From an uncultured Rhizobium sp. (lineage in GTDB: Bacteria; Pseudomonadota; Alphaproteobacteria; Rhizobiales; Rhizobiaceae): DNA of 64,000 nt. Below are positions 1 to 9,895 of this stretch, piece after piece. The stretch covers positions 124,001 through 188,000 of the forward strand of contig CAMFIE010000001.1 in the NCBI GenBank assembly GCA_945952315.1, read 5' to 3'. The notes under the pieces were generated by a model. The model was not told the DNA's origin and made no database searches. It worked only from the letters and a program-made list of their open reading frames with translations. How positions within the stretch are numbered: the stretch's first letter is position 1; the number at the start of each line of letters is the position of its first letter. Position numbers and translations under genes: made by a program.

Positions 1-83
1 GCGTGGCTCGCTGCTTTCGCGGCCTTGCCCATGCGCGCCATCAAGGCCGCGATGCCTTCTTCCTCAAGCGTCCTGTCAAGCAC
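1..83 (-). CDS. proA: Gamma-glutamyl phosphate reductase, N-terminal fragment
   Basis: This is the first 27 codons of a gene that continues past the left edge. It probably starts at GTG 83-81, overlapping the end of proB by 8 bases, and the peptide begins with residues [20 protein letters not shown] after the start. Position directly after proB, translational overlap and the short acidic/helical N-terminus fit ProA, which reduces gamma-glutamyl phosphate to the semialdehyde in proline synthesis. Identity rests mainly on obgE-proB-proA synteny known from rhizobia, because only the N-terminus is visible. Confidence 0.75.
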   Translation of the reverse strand, partial: MLDRTLEEEGIAALMARMGKAAKAASH

Positions 84-1233
84 CGATAGTCTCCCTCGCC
101 TTGGTGGCGGTCATCACCATATCATCGCGATGTATCATGGCAGAGCGGCCCGCATAGCCAAGAAGGGCTTCGATGTCACCCGTCTTTCGTCCTGCGATCA
201 GGCGCGCTTCATCTGCATCATAGCCGCAAAGCCCGCGCGCAATCTCACGGCCATGCGCACCCATGATCGAAACCGTATCGCCCCGGAAAAACTCTCCCTT
301 CACGGCCTTAACCCCGGCGGGAAGGAGGCTCTTGCCGCCAAGAAGTGCCTGTTCGGCTCCGGCGTCAACCAAAAGCTCGCCAGCCGGTGCGAGCTGCCCT
401 GCAATCCAGGTTTTGCGCGCCGTCACCGGCGTTCCAGAAGGGGCGAACCAGGAGGAACGCGCCGTTCCGTTCTCGATATCGCGCAACGGATGGTCGGGCT
501 TGCCCGAGGCAATGATCATCGCGCAGCCGGCAGACGTTGCGATCTTGCCCGCATCAATCTTGGTGCGCATGCCACCGCGCGACAGTTCCGAGGCGGCTCC
601 TCCAGCCATCGCCTCGATCTCCGGTGTAATCGCCGGGATCACCTCGAGGAATTGCGCATTTGGATCCTGATGGGGGGGCGCGGTATAGAGGCCGTCGATA
701 TCCGACAGCAGAACCAGAAGATCGGCTCCGGCCATGGTCGCAACGCGGGCGGCAAGCCTGTCATTGTCGCCGTAGCGGATTTCGGTCGTTGCAACGGTGT
801 CATTCTCATTGATGATCGGAACCGCGCCCATCTTCATCAGTTGGTTCAGCGTTTCGCGGGCATTGAGATAGCGGCGGCGTTCTTCCGTATCGCCGAGTGT
901 CAGCAGGATCTGGCCAGCGACAATATCGTGACGCGAAAGGCTTTCCGACCAGGCGCGGGCAAGGGCAATCTGGCCAACGGCGGCGGCCGCCTGACTTTCC
1001 TCCAGCTTCAGCGCGCCTGATGGCAGCTTCAGCACCGAGCGGCCAAGCGCGATTGCACCGGAAGACACGACAAGAACCTCGATCCCCCGTTGCTTCAAAC
1101 CGGCTATATCGGCCGACATTGCTTCGAGCCAGGCCGATTTCAGGCCGCTCTTGCGGTCGACCAGCAAGGCGGAGCCGATCTTGATAACGATCCGGCGATG
1201 GCTACCGATTGGCTTGCGGCTGGCCGTTTTCAT
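76..1233 (-). CDS. proB: Glutamate 5-kinase
   Basis: ProB phosphorylates L-glutamate, the first step of proline synthesis, in the cytoplasm. The 385-residue length matches the full two-domain enzyme. The N-terminal amino-acid kinase fold shows [12 protein letters not shown] near residues 14-25, a [10 protein letters not shown] motif near 55-65, and the INENDTV and GDNDRLAA substrate motifs near 140-160. A C-terminal PUA domain covers about 285-370. The stop lies 3 bases from the obgE stop side of the operon and the 3' end overlaps proA, so obgE-proB-proA is one minus-strand unit. Nothing unusual is seen. Confidence 0.97.
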   Translation of the reverse strand: MKTASRKPIGSHRRIVIKIGSALLVDRKSGLKSAWLEAMSADIAGLKQRGIEVLVVSSGAIALGRSVLKLPSGALKLEESQAAAAVGQIALARAWSESLSRHDIVAGQILLTLGDTEERRRYLNARETLNQLMKMGAVPIINENDTVATTEIRYGDNDRLAARVATMAGADLLVLLSDIDGLYTAPPHQDPNAQFLEVIPAITPEIEAMAGGAASELSRGGMRTKIDAGKIATSAGCAMIIASGKPDHPLRDIENGTARSSWFAPSGTPVTARKTWIAGQLAPAGELLVDAGAEQALLGGKSLLPAGVKAVKGEFFRGDTVSIMGAHGREIARGLCGYDADEARLIAGRKTGDIEALLGYAGRSAMIHRDDMVMTATKARETIGA

Positions 1234-1236
1234 GCT

Positions 1237-2388
<1,152 letters not shown>

Positions 2389-2574
2389 TCATAAGGGCTA
2401 TGGCGTGGCAGCGGAAAAATTGCAACCGCGCCGTCCGATGTCCAGTCTCGATACAGGGACCGTCCGCCCAGGTCAAAGCCAATCATAAGCCAGGCTTACG
2501 GGTCTGCGGTGAGGAGGTCCAATTCCATGGTCAGGGCGACCTGTTGCCGCCCTGACTGCGTTCCTGACGGAAGT

Positions 2575-3207
2575 CTATCGTGTGCCTCCCCAGCTTCTGA
2601 GCGAGATCCAGGTCTTGCGGTCCAGCCGGAACCATTCAACCGGCACCATGGCACCAAGCGCCTGGCAAGGAACCATGCCCGTGCCCTGAAACTGGAAGCC
2701 GCATTTCTGGATGACCCGGCGTGAACCGACATTCGTCACCCGGCAACGCGCATCGATCTGTGTTACTTCCGGGCGGGTGCGGAAAATCATGTCGATCAGC
2801 ACCTGCGCGGCTTCGGTCGCATAGCCTTTGTTCCAGAATGGCTGACCCAGCCAGTAGCCCATTTCAACCGTCCGGTCATCGACCGGCTCCATGCCGCAGC
2901 AACCAAGGAAATGACCGTTGTTGGCCAGCGTGATGGCATAGACGCATTTGCCGATCACGCCCTCGTTCGCCCGTCGCACGAAATCGGCGGCGTCGATGGT
3001 CGTGTAGGGATGCGGCATACGCGAGACCATGGTGGCGACATTGGCATTGTTGGCGAGATGGGCAAGGGCGTCGATGTCATCCGTGTGGGGCGCGCGCAAG
3101 ACCAGCCGCTCCGACAGTAACACGGGGCAATCCCGCCTTGGCCGATCAGGCCTCAGCCGTTCATCCGGGGACCGGGATGGCCCCTCTCTCAACAGTTCCG
3201 CTTGCAT
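2575..3207 (-). CDS. GNAT-family N-acetyltransferase (RimJ/RimL-like)
   Basis: A 210-residue acetyltransferase of the acetyltransf_3/RimJ-RimL type. Residues about 28-70 carry the typical LLSERLVLRAPHTDDID opening. MGYWLGQPFWNKGYATEAAQVLI near 130-152 is the acetyl-CoA-binding motif region, and a late VTNVGSRRVIQKCGF motif marks the C-terminal strand. The start has a GGAGGA ribosome site about 7 bases upstream. It lies between obgE and the L21/L27 operon, a common rhizobial arrangement. The acceptor substrate cannot be told from sequence. Confidence 0.9.
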   Translation of the reverse strand: MQAELLREGPSRSPDERLRPDRPRRDCPVLLSERLVLRAPHTDDIDALAHLANNANVATMVSRMPHPYTTIDAADFVRRANEGVIGKCVYAITLANNGHFLGCCGMEPVDDRTVEMGYWLGQPFWNKGYATEAAQVLIDMIFRTRPEVTQIDARCRVTNVGSRRVIQKCGFQFQGTGMVPCQALGAMVPVEWFRLDRKTWISLRSWGGTR

Positions 3208-3233
3208 GGTTCAGTCCTCCATTGTGTAAAGAA

Positions 3234-3266
3234 AAAGGGAGATGGGGCGGCGCCTCATCTCCCTTT
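3234..3266 (-). terminator. Rho-independent terminator after rpmA
   Basis: A near-perfect hairpin pairs 3234-3248 with 3252-3266 (AAAGGGAGATG against CATCTCCCTTT, extended by G-C pairs). On the minus strand it is followed by a T tract, the complement of the A run at 3232-3236. It sits 71 bases beyond the rpmA stop and before the acetyltransferase start, so it most likely ends the rplU-rpmA transcript. Confidence 0.85.
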
Positions 3267-3336
3267 CGGATGGACTGAACCTTTTGAGGTCAGCCGGGTC
3301 GATGAGACGCCGGCTGCTTGAAAGGTGCTTCCGGCT

Positions 3337-3606
3337 TTATTCTGCTGCTTCCGCTTTCGGCATCACGGAAACGTATACGCGGCCATTGGCCTTCGTACGG
3401 TAATTCACGTTGCCTGCCGTCAGTGCAAAGATGGTATGGTCCTTGCCAAGGCCGACATTCTGGCCCGGATGCCACTGGGTGCCGCGCTGACGCACGATAA
3501 TGTTGCCCGGGATAACGGCTTCGCCGCCGAACTTCTTCACGCCAAGGCGCTTGGATTCAGAATCGCGACCGTTACGCGAAGAACCGCCAGCTTTTTTGTG
3601 TGCCAT
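3337..3606 (-). CDS. rpmA: 50S ribosomal protein L27
   Basis: An 89-residue L27 with the hallmark [19 protein letters not shown]-terminus and the conserved [16 protein letters not shown] core. It binds near the peptidyl-transferase centre of the 50S subunit. GGAG lies about 8 bases upstream of the ATG. It is cotranscribed with rplU (34-base gap) and followed by a strong terminator. Confidence 0.98.
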   Translation of the reverse strand: MAHKKAGGSSRNGRDSESKRLGVKKFGGEAVIPGNIIVRQRGTQWHPGQNVGLGKDHTIFALTAGNVNYRTKANGRVYVSVMPKAEAAE

Positions 3607-3640
3607 GGGATATCTCCTTCAATCTGCTCTGGTGCGATGA

Positions 3641-3958
3641 TTACTTGCCAGCCACGATGTTCGTGATGCGAACAACCGTGTGGTGCTGACGATGACCGCG
3701 CGAACGCTTGGAGTTCTGGCGGCGGCGCTTCTTGAAGGAAATAACCTTCTTGCCGCGATTGTGCTCGACGATCTCGGCCACAACCTTGGCGCCAGCCACG
3801 AAGGGCGCGCCGATGGCAGCGTCGGCGCCTTCGCCAACAACCAGAACTTCAGTGAATTCAACGGATGCACCGGCATCGGCTTCCAGCTTCTCGATGGTCA
3901 GCACATCGTTTGCTGCCACGCGGTACTGCTTGCCGCCGGTTTTGATGACTGCGAACAT
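3641..3958 (-). CDS. rplU: 50S ribosomal protein L21
   Basis: A 105-residue L21. The conserved [25 protein letters not shown] start and the basic [17 protein letters not shown] patch near residues 75-92 are both visible. It is the first gene of the rplU-rpmA operon on the minus strand, with the promoter expected in 3959-4200, divergent from the tRNA-Ser gene. Confidence 0.98.
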   Translation of the reverse strand: MFAVIKTGGKQYRVAANDVLTIEKLEADAGASVEFTEVLVVGEGADAAIGAPFVAGAKVVAEIVEHNRGKKVISFKKRRRQNSKRSRGHRQHHTVVRITNIVAGK

Positions 3959-4243
3959 TTTTTATCCTTTCATGTCCGTTCCGGCTCTCTGGCAGCATGC
4001 CGCCATGGCCGTCTTTTTATCAGTCCTACAGGAATGGCAGCCTTTATTGGCCACCGGTGAAACTGCGCAAAAGCGCAGCCACGCGCAAACAGGTATCCCC
4101 ATTTCGCACGTGCAGACGCCTTATCCGCAAAGGCTGCAATCTGTCAAGGCAAAAGGCGGAATTCGGATCGATTAAGGCCTTGCAAGGACAGAATTTCATC
4201 GCTATGAAGCACCCCGCGCGGCAAATCGCGCCAACCAGTATGC

Positions 4244-4333
4244 GGAGAAGTGGCAGAGTGGTTGAATGCACCGCACTCGAAATGCGGCATACCTGCAAGG
4301 GTATCGGGGGTTCAAATCCCTCCTTCTCCGCCA
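4244..4333 (+). tRNA. tRNA-Ser (anticodon CGA)
   Basis: The acceptor arm GGAGAAG pairs with CTTCTCC, discriminator G at 4330 and an encoded CCA at 4331-4333. The anticodon arm is CCGCA-CTCGAAA-TGCGG, giving CGA, which reads the serine codon UCG. A long class II variable arm (CATACCTGCAAGGGTATC region) and the TTCAAAT T-loop are present. It marks the edge between the conserved core block to its left and accessory genes to its right. Confidence 0.97.
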
Positions 4334-4562
4334 TAAAATCCATCAAAAACAAATATTTATAGGGCGTCGGTAATTTTCGTCACCCAAAAACAGCCATGCC
4401 CGTTGCTTTGAGCCACAGCCCAGGCGCAATGGCAGGTCTCAAACCCTATATTGCCTTGTCCTTTCCTCATTGCCGCGCAGAGTAGCATTAACGGCATCGC
4501 CGGTGCTGCCTTTCGCGATGTGATGTGCGATATTGGCGGAGAAAAGAGGACCGTTTCAACGC

Positions 4563-5282
4563 ATGTCCAAGAAAACGTTCATCCTTCTCGCAATCGCGAC
4601 CTTCTTCCTATTCATCTATCTCAGCTTCAAGCTCGGCTATCCGACCTATAGCTGGCATCAGAAGCTTACATTGGAGATTGAGACCCCCGACGGCATCAAA
4701 GCCGCATCAACAGTGAATTACGTTGCGCTAAGAAAAGTCTGGACGCCCGCTTTTCTTGGCTATAACCGAGTCTACGACTTCTCCGGTGAGGCGTTAGCGC
4801 TGGAGCTTGCTCCGAAAAAGGTTCTGTTCGTGCTCCTATCTGGCGTCAACAGGCCAACGCAGGAAGGACTTGCCTGGGGCGTGTTTAAGGATCTCGTTCC
4901 CGGGCCACCAGATCCTCATGGCCAGGTGTGGTTTGACGGAGCACAGAACATTTCTCGTGTGAGAGAAACGCGTGTTGTTCCGAAGGAACTTTATCCGCTC
5001 TTTCTAACTTTTGGCGATCTAAACAATCCGGCGACCTTTTCGATTGTCGATCCGGATAATCTCGCGGCAACTTTCGGCTCCGGCTATTCCATCAGGCAGA
5101 TGACGCTTGCCATCACAGACGAGAAGCTTACCGAAGGCGTCATCGATCCATTTATTCCATGGTCAAAGTGGACAACTGAGAAACTGCTGAAAGCGGGCAA
5201 TGGAATTAATCCAATGCGCATTAAAACAGGCGAAATAACCCACTATCTGAGTGCTACCAATTTCAAGTGGGGTAAGCTTTGA
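4563..5282 (+). CDS. Membrane-anchored protein of unknown function
   Basis: A 239-residue protein that I do not recognise. I chose ATG 4563 (MSKKTFILLAIATFFLF) because AGAGGA lies upstream and an N-terminal hydrophobic segment at residues 5-20 then acts as signal anchor. The rest is soluble and probably periplasmic, with no cysteine pairs or catalytic motif I can see. Its stop abuts the following FAD monooxygenase (13-base gap), suggesting cotranscription. It is the first gene after tRNA-Ser, so horizontal acquisition is possible. Confidence 0.75.
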   Translation: MSKKTFILLAIATFFLFIYLSFKLGYPTYSWHQKLTLEIETPDGIKAASTVNYVALRKVWTPAFLGYNRVYDFSGEALALELAPKKVLFVLLSGVNRPTQEGLAWGVFKDLVPGPPDPHGQVWFDGAQNISRVRETRVVPKELYPLFLTFGDLNNPATFSIVDPDNLAATFGSGYSIRQMTLAITDEKLTEGVIDPFIPWSKWTTEKLLKAGNGINPMRIKTGEITHYLSATNFKWGKL

Positions 5283-5294
5283 TTGGAGGCGGCT

Positions 5295-6374
5295 ATGGTG
5301 CAATATGATGCGCTGATTATAGGAGGCGGTCCGGCAGGACTTAGCTGCGCTTTGTCTCTTCTGAAACACGGCATCCGGCCACGCATCATCGAAAGACGAC
5401 CGAACAGGGCCAATATCCAGAAGGCGACCGGCGTTGCACAAGGGGTCTGGTATCAGCTTGCTGAATTCGGGATCACCGAGAAGCTTATCGGTGATGCTTT
5501 TCCGATGCGGCAGTTCGTGTTTCATGACAATGACCGCCTTGTCGCTCATCTGCACGTGCCGCCGGTCAATGGCTCTGCGCCCGCTCACCTCGTCCCGCAG
5601 CATCGGTTGGAACTGGCCCTTGAACAGGCGCTCGCCGATCAGGGCGTGCATGTGGACTATGGCTGCAGGTTCGAAAGTCTGGAAAGCAAAGCCGACAAGG
5701 CCTTCGTGACTGTCCGTATCAATGAAGCTGAAACGGAAGTGATCGAGGCTAGCTGGGTGATCGCAGCCGATGGCGGGCACAGTGATGTTCGCACCTTTCT
5801 GGGTATGCAGTTCCTGGGGCATGATTATCCCGAGCAATGGTCGGTGGCCGAGATCAGGACGAATCTATGGCCAGCCGAAGTGCAGGCCCAGCTCTTTCTT
5901 CAGTCCAATGGTGTGGGATTGTTCCTCTCCCAGCCCTCGCATGGCACGGTGCAGGGTATCCTGAACGCAAGGCATGTTTCTGCGCGCCTGAAGGAGCGGT
6001 TTCCGGATGCCGTTATCGACTACGAACGGGACTTCAAGGTTTCGCTGCGCCGTGTCGAAACGTCCCGGTCCGGGCGCGTGTGGTTCATCGGCGATGCCGC
6101 CCATGTGCAGTCGCCTGTGGGCGGACAGGGTCTCAATCTTGCGATCTGGGATGGCGTCACCCTTGGGGCAGCCCTTGCCCGCAATGATCTGTCGGTCGAG
6201 CATCGCCTGAACAAGCGCGCCAAGGCCGTCCTGCGCTTTACCGATTTCGACTACTGGATGCTCTGCACAAAATCACCGGTTATTCGCCATGCGCGCAATC
6301 TCTACTGGTCGCTCGCTCAGCGCTTTCCCGTCATGGCAGGCTGGTTCTTCCGGTTGATTTCTGGTGTCTGGTGA
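5295..6374 (+). CDS. FAD-dependent monooxygenase (PheA/TfdB-like fold)
   Basis: A 359-residue group A flavoprotein hydroxylase. It has the dinucleotide motif GGGPAGLS at residues 10-17, a DGGHS (DG-motif) region near 158, and the GD motif FIGDAAHVQSPVGGQGLN near 262-279. ATG 5295 is preferred over an upstream TTG because GGAGG sits 5 bases before it. It lacks the C-terminal thioredoxin-like domain of phenol hydroxylases, so it belongs to the shorter class. The substrate is unknown. It shares an operon with the membrane-anchored gene just upstream. Confidence 0.85.
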   Translation: MVQYDALIIGGGPAGLSCALSLLKHGIRPRIIERRPNRANIQKATGVAQGVWYQLAEFGITEKLIGDAFPMRQFVFHDNDRLVAHLHVPPVNGSAPAHLVPQHRLELALEQALADQGVHVDYGCRFESLESKADKAFVTVRINEAETEVIEASWVIAADGGHSDVRTFLGMQFLGHDYPEQWSVAEIRTNLWPAEVQAQLFLQSNGVGLFLSQPSHGTVQGILNARHVSARLKERFPDAVIDYERDFKVSLRRVETSRSGRVWFIGDAAHVQSPVGGQGLNLAIWDGVTLGAALARNDLSVEHRLNKRAKAVLRFTDFDYWMLCTKSPVIRHARNLYWSLAQRFPVMAGWFFRLISGVW

Positions 6375-6766
6375 GCGGTCAATCCAGTAGTAAATTTTCT
6401 ACTTAGACTGTTGGAACGCGCTGTTTTGTTTATCCGAAAAGCATCGTAGACCGTTCCGGAGCGGCTCGGAACAATAAAGGCCGCGAATGCAGTTGCCCGT
6501 TGTTCGAATTGGAAAGATGCGCTGCGCGGCGAATTCTTGCAGTTTCGGGCTGGAGCTCGGGAAAACCCTGTTTCAGGAAAAATGGCCATCATTTTGGAGG
6601 GGATGTACAAAGATCGCATCGCTGTCTGAAACTCATCGACATCTCCGTACGCAATGACTGACTATTTTGTATACAAAATGGCGCTCTTTGGTTGACAGAT
6701 TGTGAATATGGTCACTTAATGGCTGGGCGGCGCGAAGACCGCTTTAACGTCCAGAGGAACCAAAAA
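6375..6766. promoter_or_regulatory. Intergenic control region of the HAAT importer operon
   Basis: This is 392 bases without a supportable gene. It contains the palindrome annotated separately at 6664-6679, a GTTGACA hexamer context just after it (around 6690-6697) and AGAGGA at 6753-6758 that sets the start of the binding-protein gene. Short frames in it lack ribosome sites and family motifs. Confidence 0.6.
6664..6679. promoter_or_regulatory. 16-bp perfect palindrome, candidate GntR operator
   Basis: The sequence ATTTTGTATACAAAAT is its own reverse complement. TTGTATACAA cores are typical of operators bound by FadR/FCD-type GntR regulators (established for that family). The GntR gene at 12231 is in the same cluster, so autoregulation of the importer operon is a reasonable inference. 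It lies about 88 bases before the first ATG. Confidence 0.6.
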
Positions 6767-7969
6767 ATGATCAACAGACGATTTGCATTGAAATCTGCGA
6801 TGCTCGGAACGATCTCCGCGATGGCGCTGGTGATGGGCTCGTCCTTTTCCGCCTATGCTGCCAATGACAAGCTGAAAATCGGCTTCGTCGGCGTGACATC
6901 AGGCCCCGCTGCTGCCTGGGGCACCTCCAATGTCCGTTCGATGCAGACGCTCGCTGCATGGTGGAACGAAAAAGGTGGCGTCAAGATTGGCGACAAGACC
7001 TATGACATCGAGATCGTGACCTTCGATGACCAGAAAGACCCCAAGCGTGCGGTCGAAGGCATGGAAAAGATGGCACAGGAAGGCATTCACTATGTGGTTG
7101 GCCCCAATGTGGATGATGGTGCCGCAGCCGTTCGCCCGGTCGCCGAGAAGAACAACATCATCTATTTCCCCTATGCATTCCCGAAAGAGCTTTATACTGC
7201 TCCGGCATCCAATGCTGTTCTCGGCATGATCGCGAACTATCAGTCCGGCCCGGCGATATACAAATATCTCATGGAAAACAAGGGCGTAAAGAAAGTCGCT
7301 TTCCTTGCCGCCAATGAATCCGATCCGCTCTCGCAGCGTGACGGCGGCGTTGCCGCGGCAAAGGCGCTTGGTCTCGAGGTGGTTGCCCAGAACGATACCT
7401 ACCAGAACGATACCCGGGATTTCACGCCGGTTCTGACCCCGATTGTCGCCCTTTCTCCGGATCTGCTGGTGCTTTCCGGCGTGGCGCCTGCAAACGCACC
7501 GCTGATCATCCGTGCGGCGCGGGAGCTTGGCTACGAAGGCCTGATCTCCACCGAAACCGCGCAGGATGCGAAGGTTCTCGAAGAAGGCGCAGGCGAGCTG
7601 GCAAATGGCTTCATTTCGGTCGGCGGTGCTTCCACGCCGGAAATCGCCTCCGACACGATGAAGGAATTCGTCGATCGCTACACGAAGATGTTTGGCGAAT
7701 ACAATGACGAATCCAACACCAAGGTCTATGCGCTGCAGTACATCATCGATACGCTGAAGGCCAATCCGGCTGCCATCGAAAGCGTTGATGAATACAAGAA
7801 GACCATGGACAGCTTCTCGGCTGCAAATCCCTATCTGAAGGGTGATGCCAAGCTCAGCTATGTCGGTACCACATCGTTCGGCCAGAAGCGTCAGCTTGCC
7901 GTGCCCATGGTGGTGAACGAATACAAGGATGGTGCTTTCCAGACCCTCTTTGTCGGCACCGTCGACTGA
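6767..7969 (+). CDS. ABC importer substrate-binding protein, branched-chain/amide (HAAT) type
   Basis: A 400-residue periplasmic binding protein of the Leu/Ile/Val and amide/urea group. The N-terminus MINRRFALKSAMLG...AYA-AND is a signal peptide with a twin arginine. The mature part opens with KLKIGFVGVTSGPAAAWG and has the two-lobe ligand fold through residue 400. ATG 6767 follows AGAGGA by 8 bases; a longer upstream frame has no ribosome site. Four transporter genes and a hydantoin-racemase-like gene follow, so the ligand may be a hydantoin, ureide or amino acid. The exact ligand is not readable. Confidence 0.92.
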   Translation: MINRRFALKSAMLGTISAMALVMGSSFSAYAANDKLKIGFVGVTSGPAAAWGTSNVRSMQTLAAWWNEKGGVKIGDKTYDIEIVTFDDQKDPKRAVEGMEKMAQEGIHYVVGPNVDDGAAAVRPVAEKNNIIYFPYAFPKELYTAPASNAVLGMIANYQSGPAIYKYLMENKGVKKVAFLAANESDPLSQRDGGVAAAKALGLEVVAQNDTYQNDTRDFTPVLTPIVALSPDLLVLSGVAPANAPLIIRAARELGYEGLISTETAQDAKVLEEGAGELANGFISVGGASTPEIASDTMKEFVDRYTKMFGEYNDESNTKVYALQYIIDTLKANPAAIESVDEYKKTMDSFSAANPYLKGDAKLSYVGTTSFGQKRQLAVPMVVNEYKDGAFQTLFVGTVD

Positions 7970-7981
7970 TCCGGATGATCT

Positions 7982-8015
7982 GAAGAGCGGGCTGATACTG
8001 CTTCAGCCCCTCTTC
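7982..8015 (+). other. Intercistronic hairpin after the binding-protein gene
   Basis: GAAGAG-C-GGGCTGA (7982-7995) pairs with TCAGCCCCTCTTC (8003-8015), leaving one bulged C and a short loop. There is no T tract, so it is more likely an mRNA stabiliser or partial terminator that keeps binding-protein message above permease message than a full stop. Confidence 0.7.
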
Positions 8016-8049
8016 AACCCCTGTCAGCCCAATCCAGCAAGGCAGCCGT

Positions 8050-8916
8050 ATGGAACAGGTAATCGCCAACGGACTGTATCTCGGTACCCAGTACGCGCTG
8101 ATCGCGTTGGGGCTTACCCTGATTTTCGGTCTCATGAACGTTCTGAACTTCGCGCACGGGCAGATGTATGTGCTCGGCGGTTTCGTCACCTACACGATCT
8201 ACGGGCAACTTGGCCTGCCCTTTCCCGTGGCCGTTCTGGCATCCGGCATCACGCTTGCCGTGATCGGTGGCCTGATGGAACGCTATCTGTTTCGCACCGT
8301 CATCCGCAGAAGTCATCGCGAGGAAAGCACCATGCTGCTTGCGGCGGCAACGGCCTTCTTCTTCGATGCCGTGATCCTGCTGATCTTCGGCGAGAAGCAG
8401 CGCGGCGTGCCGAAGATCGTCAAGGGCGTGTTCAACCACTTCGGCGTCATCCTGCCCTATGATCGCATCGTCGTTGCGGTCATAGCGGGGCTGATGATCC
8501 TCGCCTTCATCCTCTTCATGAAATATACCCGGACCGGACGCGCGATGCGGGCGCTGGCGCAAGACCGGGTTGCCGCCCAACTCATGGGCATCAAGGTTGA
8601 TCGCTACACGATGATCGGCTTTGCGCTGGGGGCCATGCTTGCCGGTGTGGTCGGCGGGCTTCTCGTCTCCATTACCGGTGTCAATTCCGGGATCGGCGGT
8701 CCGATCTCCGTCAAAGCCTTCCTGATGATCATGATCGGCGGTGCCGGTGTGGCCGGCGGCGCCATAGCAGGCGGCTTCATTCTCGGCATGATGGAATCGG
8801 TCGGGCTCACCGTGCTGCGCGAATATGGTGACGTGACCTATCTCGTCATCTTCGGTGCGCTGATGGTGTTTCTCGCAATCCGCCCGAACGGGCTGATGGG
8901 TAAGCCTTGGGGTTGA
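8050..8916 (+). CDS. HAAT ABC importer permease (LivH-like)
   Basis: A 288-residue inner-membrane permease with about eight hydrophobic spans. The N-terminus contains NGLYLGTQYALIALGLTLIFGLMNVLNFAHGQMY, the classical LivH signature. Residues 190-230 hold the cytoplasmic coupling region, and a C-terminal VTYLVIFGALMVFLAIRPNGLMG motif is typical. It is separated from the next permease by 4 bases and forms the heterodimeric channel with it. Confidence 0.95.
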   Translation: MEQVIANGLYLGTQYALIALGLTLIFGLMNVLNFAHGQMYVLGGFVTYTIYGQLGLPFPVAVLASGITLAVIGGLMERYLFRTVIRRSHREESTMLLAAATAFFFDAVILLIFGEKQRGVPKIVKGVFNHFGVILPYDRIVVAVIAGLMILAFILFMKYTRTGRAMRALAQDRVAAQLMGIKVDRYTMIGFALGAMLAGVVGGLLVSITGVNSGIGGPISVKAFLMIMIGGAGVAGGAIAGGFILGMMESVGLTVLREYGDVTYLVIFGALMVFLAIRPNGLMGKPWG

Positions 8917-8920
8917 TGCC

Positions 8921-9892
8921 ATGACAGACAATCGCAAACTGATCGGCCTTGCCGTCTTCCTTCTTGCCGTTTTCGTGGTGGTGCCCTGGCTGATTGCCGT
9001 CACCGGACGCAAGGATTTCTATTACACGCTGACTTCCGTCGCATTGCTTTCGATTGCGAGCGCCGGTGTCTGGATGACCTTCTATATTGGCCGCATCAAT
9101 ATGGGTCAGGGTGCCTTTGCCCTGATGGGTGCCTATGTGGCCGCGATCCTGATTACCCAGTACGGTGTTTCCTTCTGGTGGACCATCCCGCTTTCGGGCC
9201 TGTTCTGCGTGCTTGCAAGTCTCGTCATCGGCCTGCCGATCCTTCGCCTGCGCGGGGTCTATTTCGCGATGGTGAGTCTGGTGCTGACAGAGGTCACACG
9301 CCTTCTGTCATTGGCGCTGCCAATTACCGGTGGCGCCAAGGGCATAACCAATATCCCGCTGCCGGGTGCGATTTCGCTCTTCGGCATCACCCTCGTTCCG
9401 GATTTTGCGACGCTCGAAAACCCGCGCATCGCCTTCTACTATGTCGCTGTGACGCTGATGGTGCTCGCCTTTGCGGCGATGTACCGCCTGGTGAATTCGC
9501 GGATCGGCCATATCTGCATGTCGCTGCAACAGAACGAGGAGCTTGCCTCTTCGATCGGTGTCAACATCGTGCATCTCAGGCTGATCGCCTTTGGCATTTC
9601 CTCCTTTCTGGGCGGTGTCAGCGGATCGGTTTTCGCGGTTGTCACGCAGTCTGTCTATCCGTCGAGTTTCACGGTCACCGACTCGGTGAATTTCATGCTG
9701 AACTGCTTCCTTGGCGGTCTCGCCTATGTCTTTGGACCGATGCTCGGAACGCTGACACTCTATTTCGGCTGGAACCTCCTGTTTGAAACCGGGGAATTCC
9801 AGTTGCTGATCTATTCGACCGCAATGATCGTACTGATGCTGATTTTGCCGAACGGTCTTTTGAGCCTCGGCGAAAACCGCAGGAAAGGGTGA
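8921..9892 (+). CDS. HAAT ABC importer permease (LivM-like)
   Basis: A 323-residue membrane protein, partner of the preceding LivH-like permease. It contains the conserved INMGQGAFALMGAY motif near residue 60, GLPILRLRGVYFAMVSL near 105-121, and the cytoplasmic loop MSLQQNEELASSIGVN near 200. It ends with LILPNGLLSLGENRRKG. The start lies 4 bases after the previous stop, indicating translational coupling. Confidence 0.95.
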   Translation: MTDNRKLIGLAVFLLAVFVVVPWLIAVTGRKDFYYTLTSVALLSIASAGVWMTFYIGRINMGQGAFALMGAYVAAILITQYGVSFWWTIPLSGLFCVLASLVIGLPILRLRGVYFAMVSLVLTEVTRLLSLALPITGGAKGITNIPLPGAISLFGITLVPDFATLENPRIAFYYVAVTLMVLAFAAMYRLVNSRIGHICMSLQQNEELASSIGVNIVHLRLIAFGISSFLGGVSGSVFAVVTQSVYPSSFTVTDSVNFMLNCFLGGLAYVFGPMLGTLTLYFGWNLLFETGEFQLLIYSTAMIVLMLILPNGLLSLGENRRKG

Positions 9893-9895
9893 GCC

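Noticed and set aside
4044-4352. Small minus-strand frame covering the tRNA-Ser
   Set aside because: It translates a peptide of the EKEGFEPPIP type, a well-known artefact of reading tRNA-Ser on the opposite strand.
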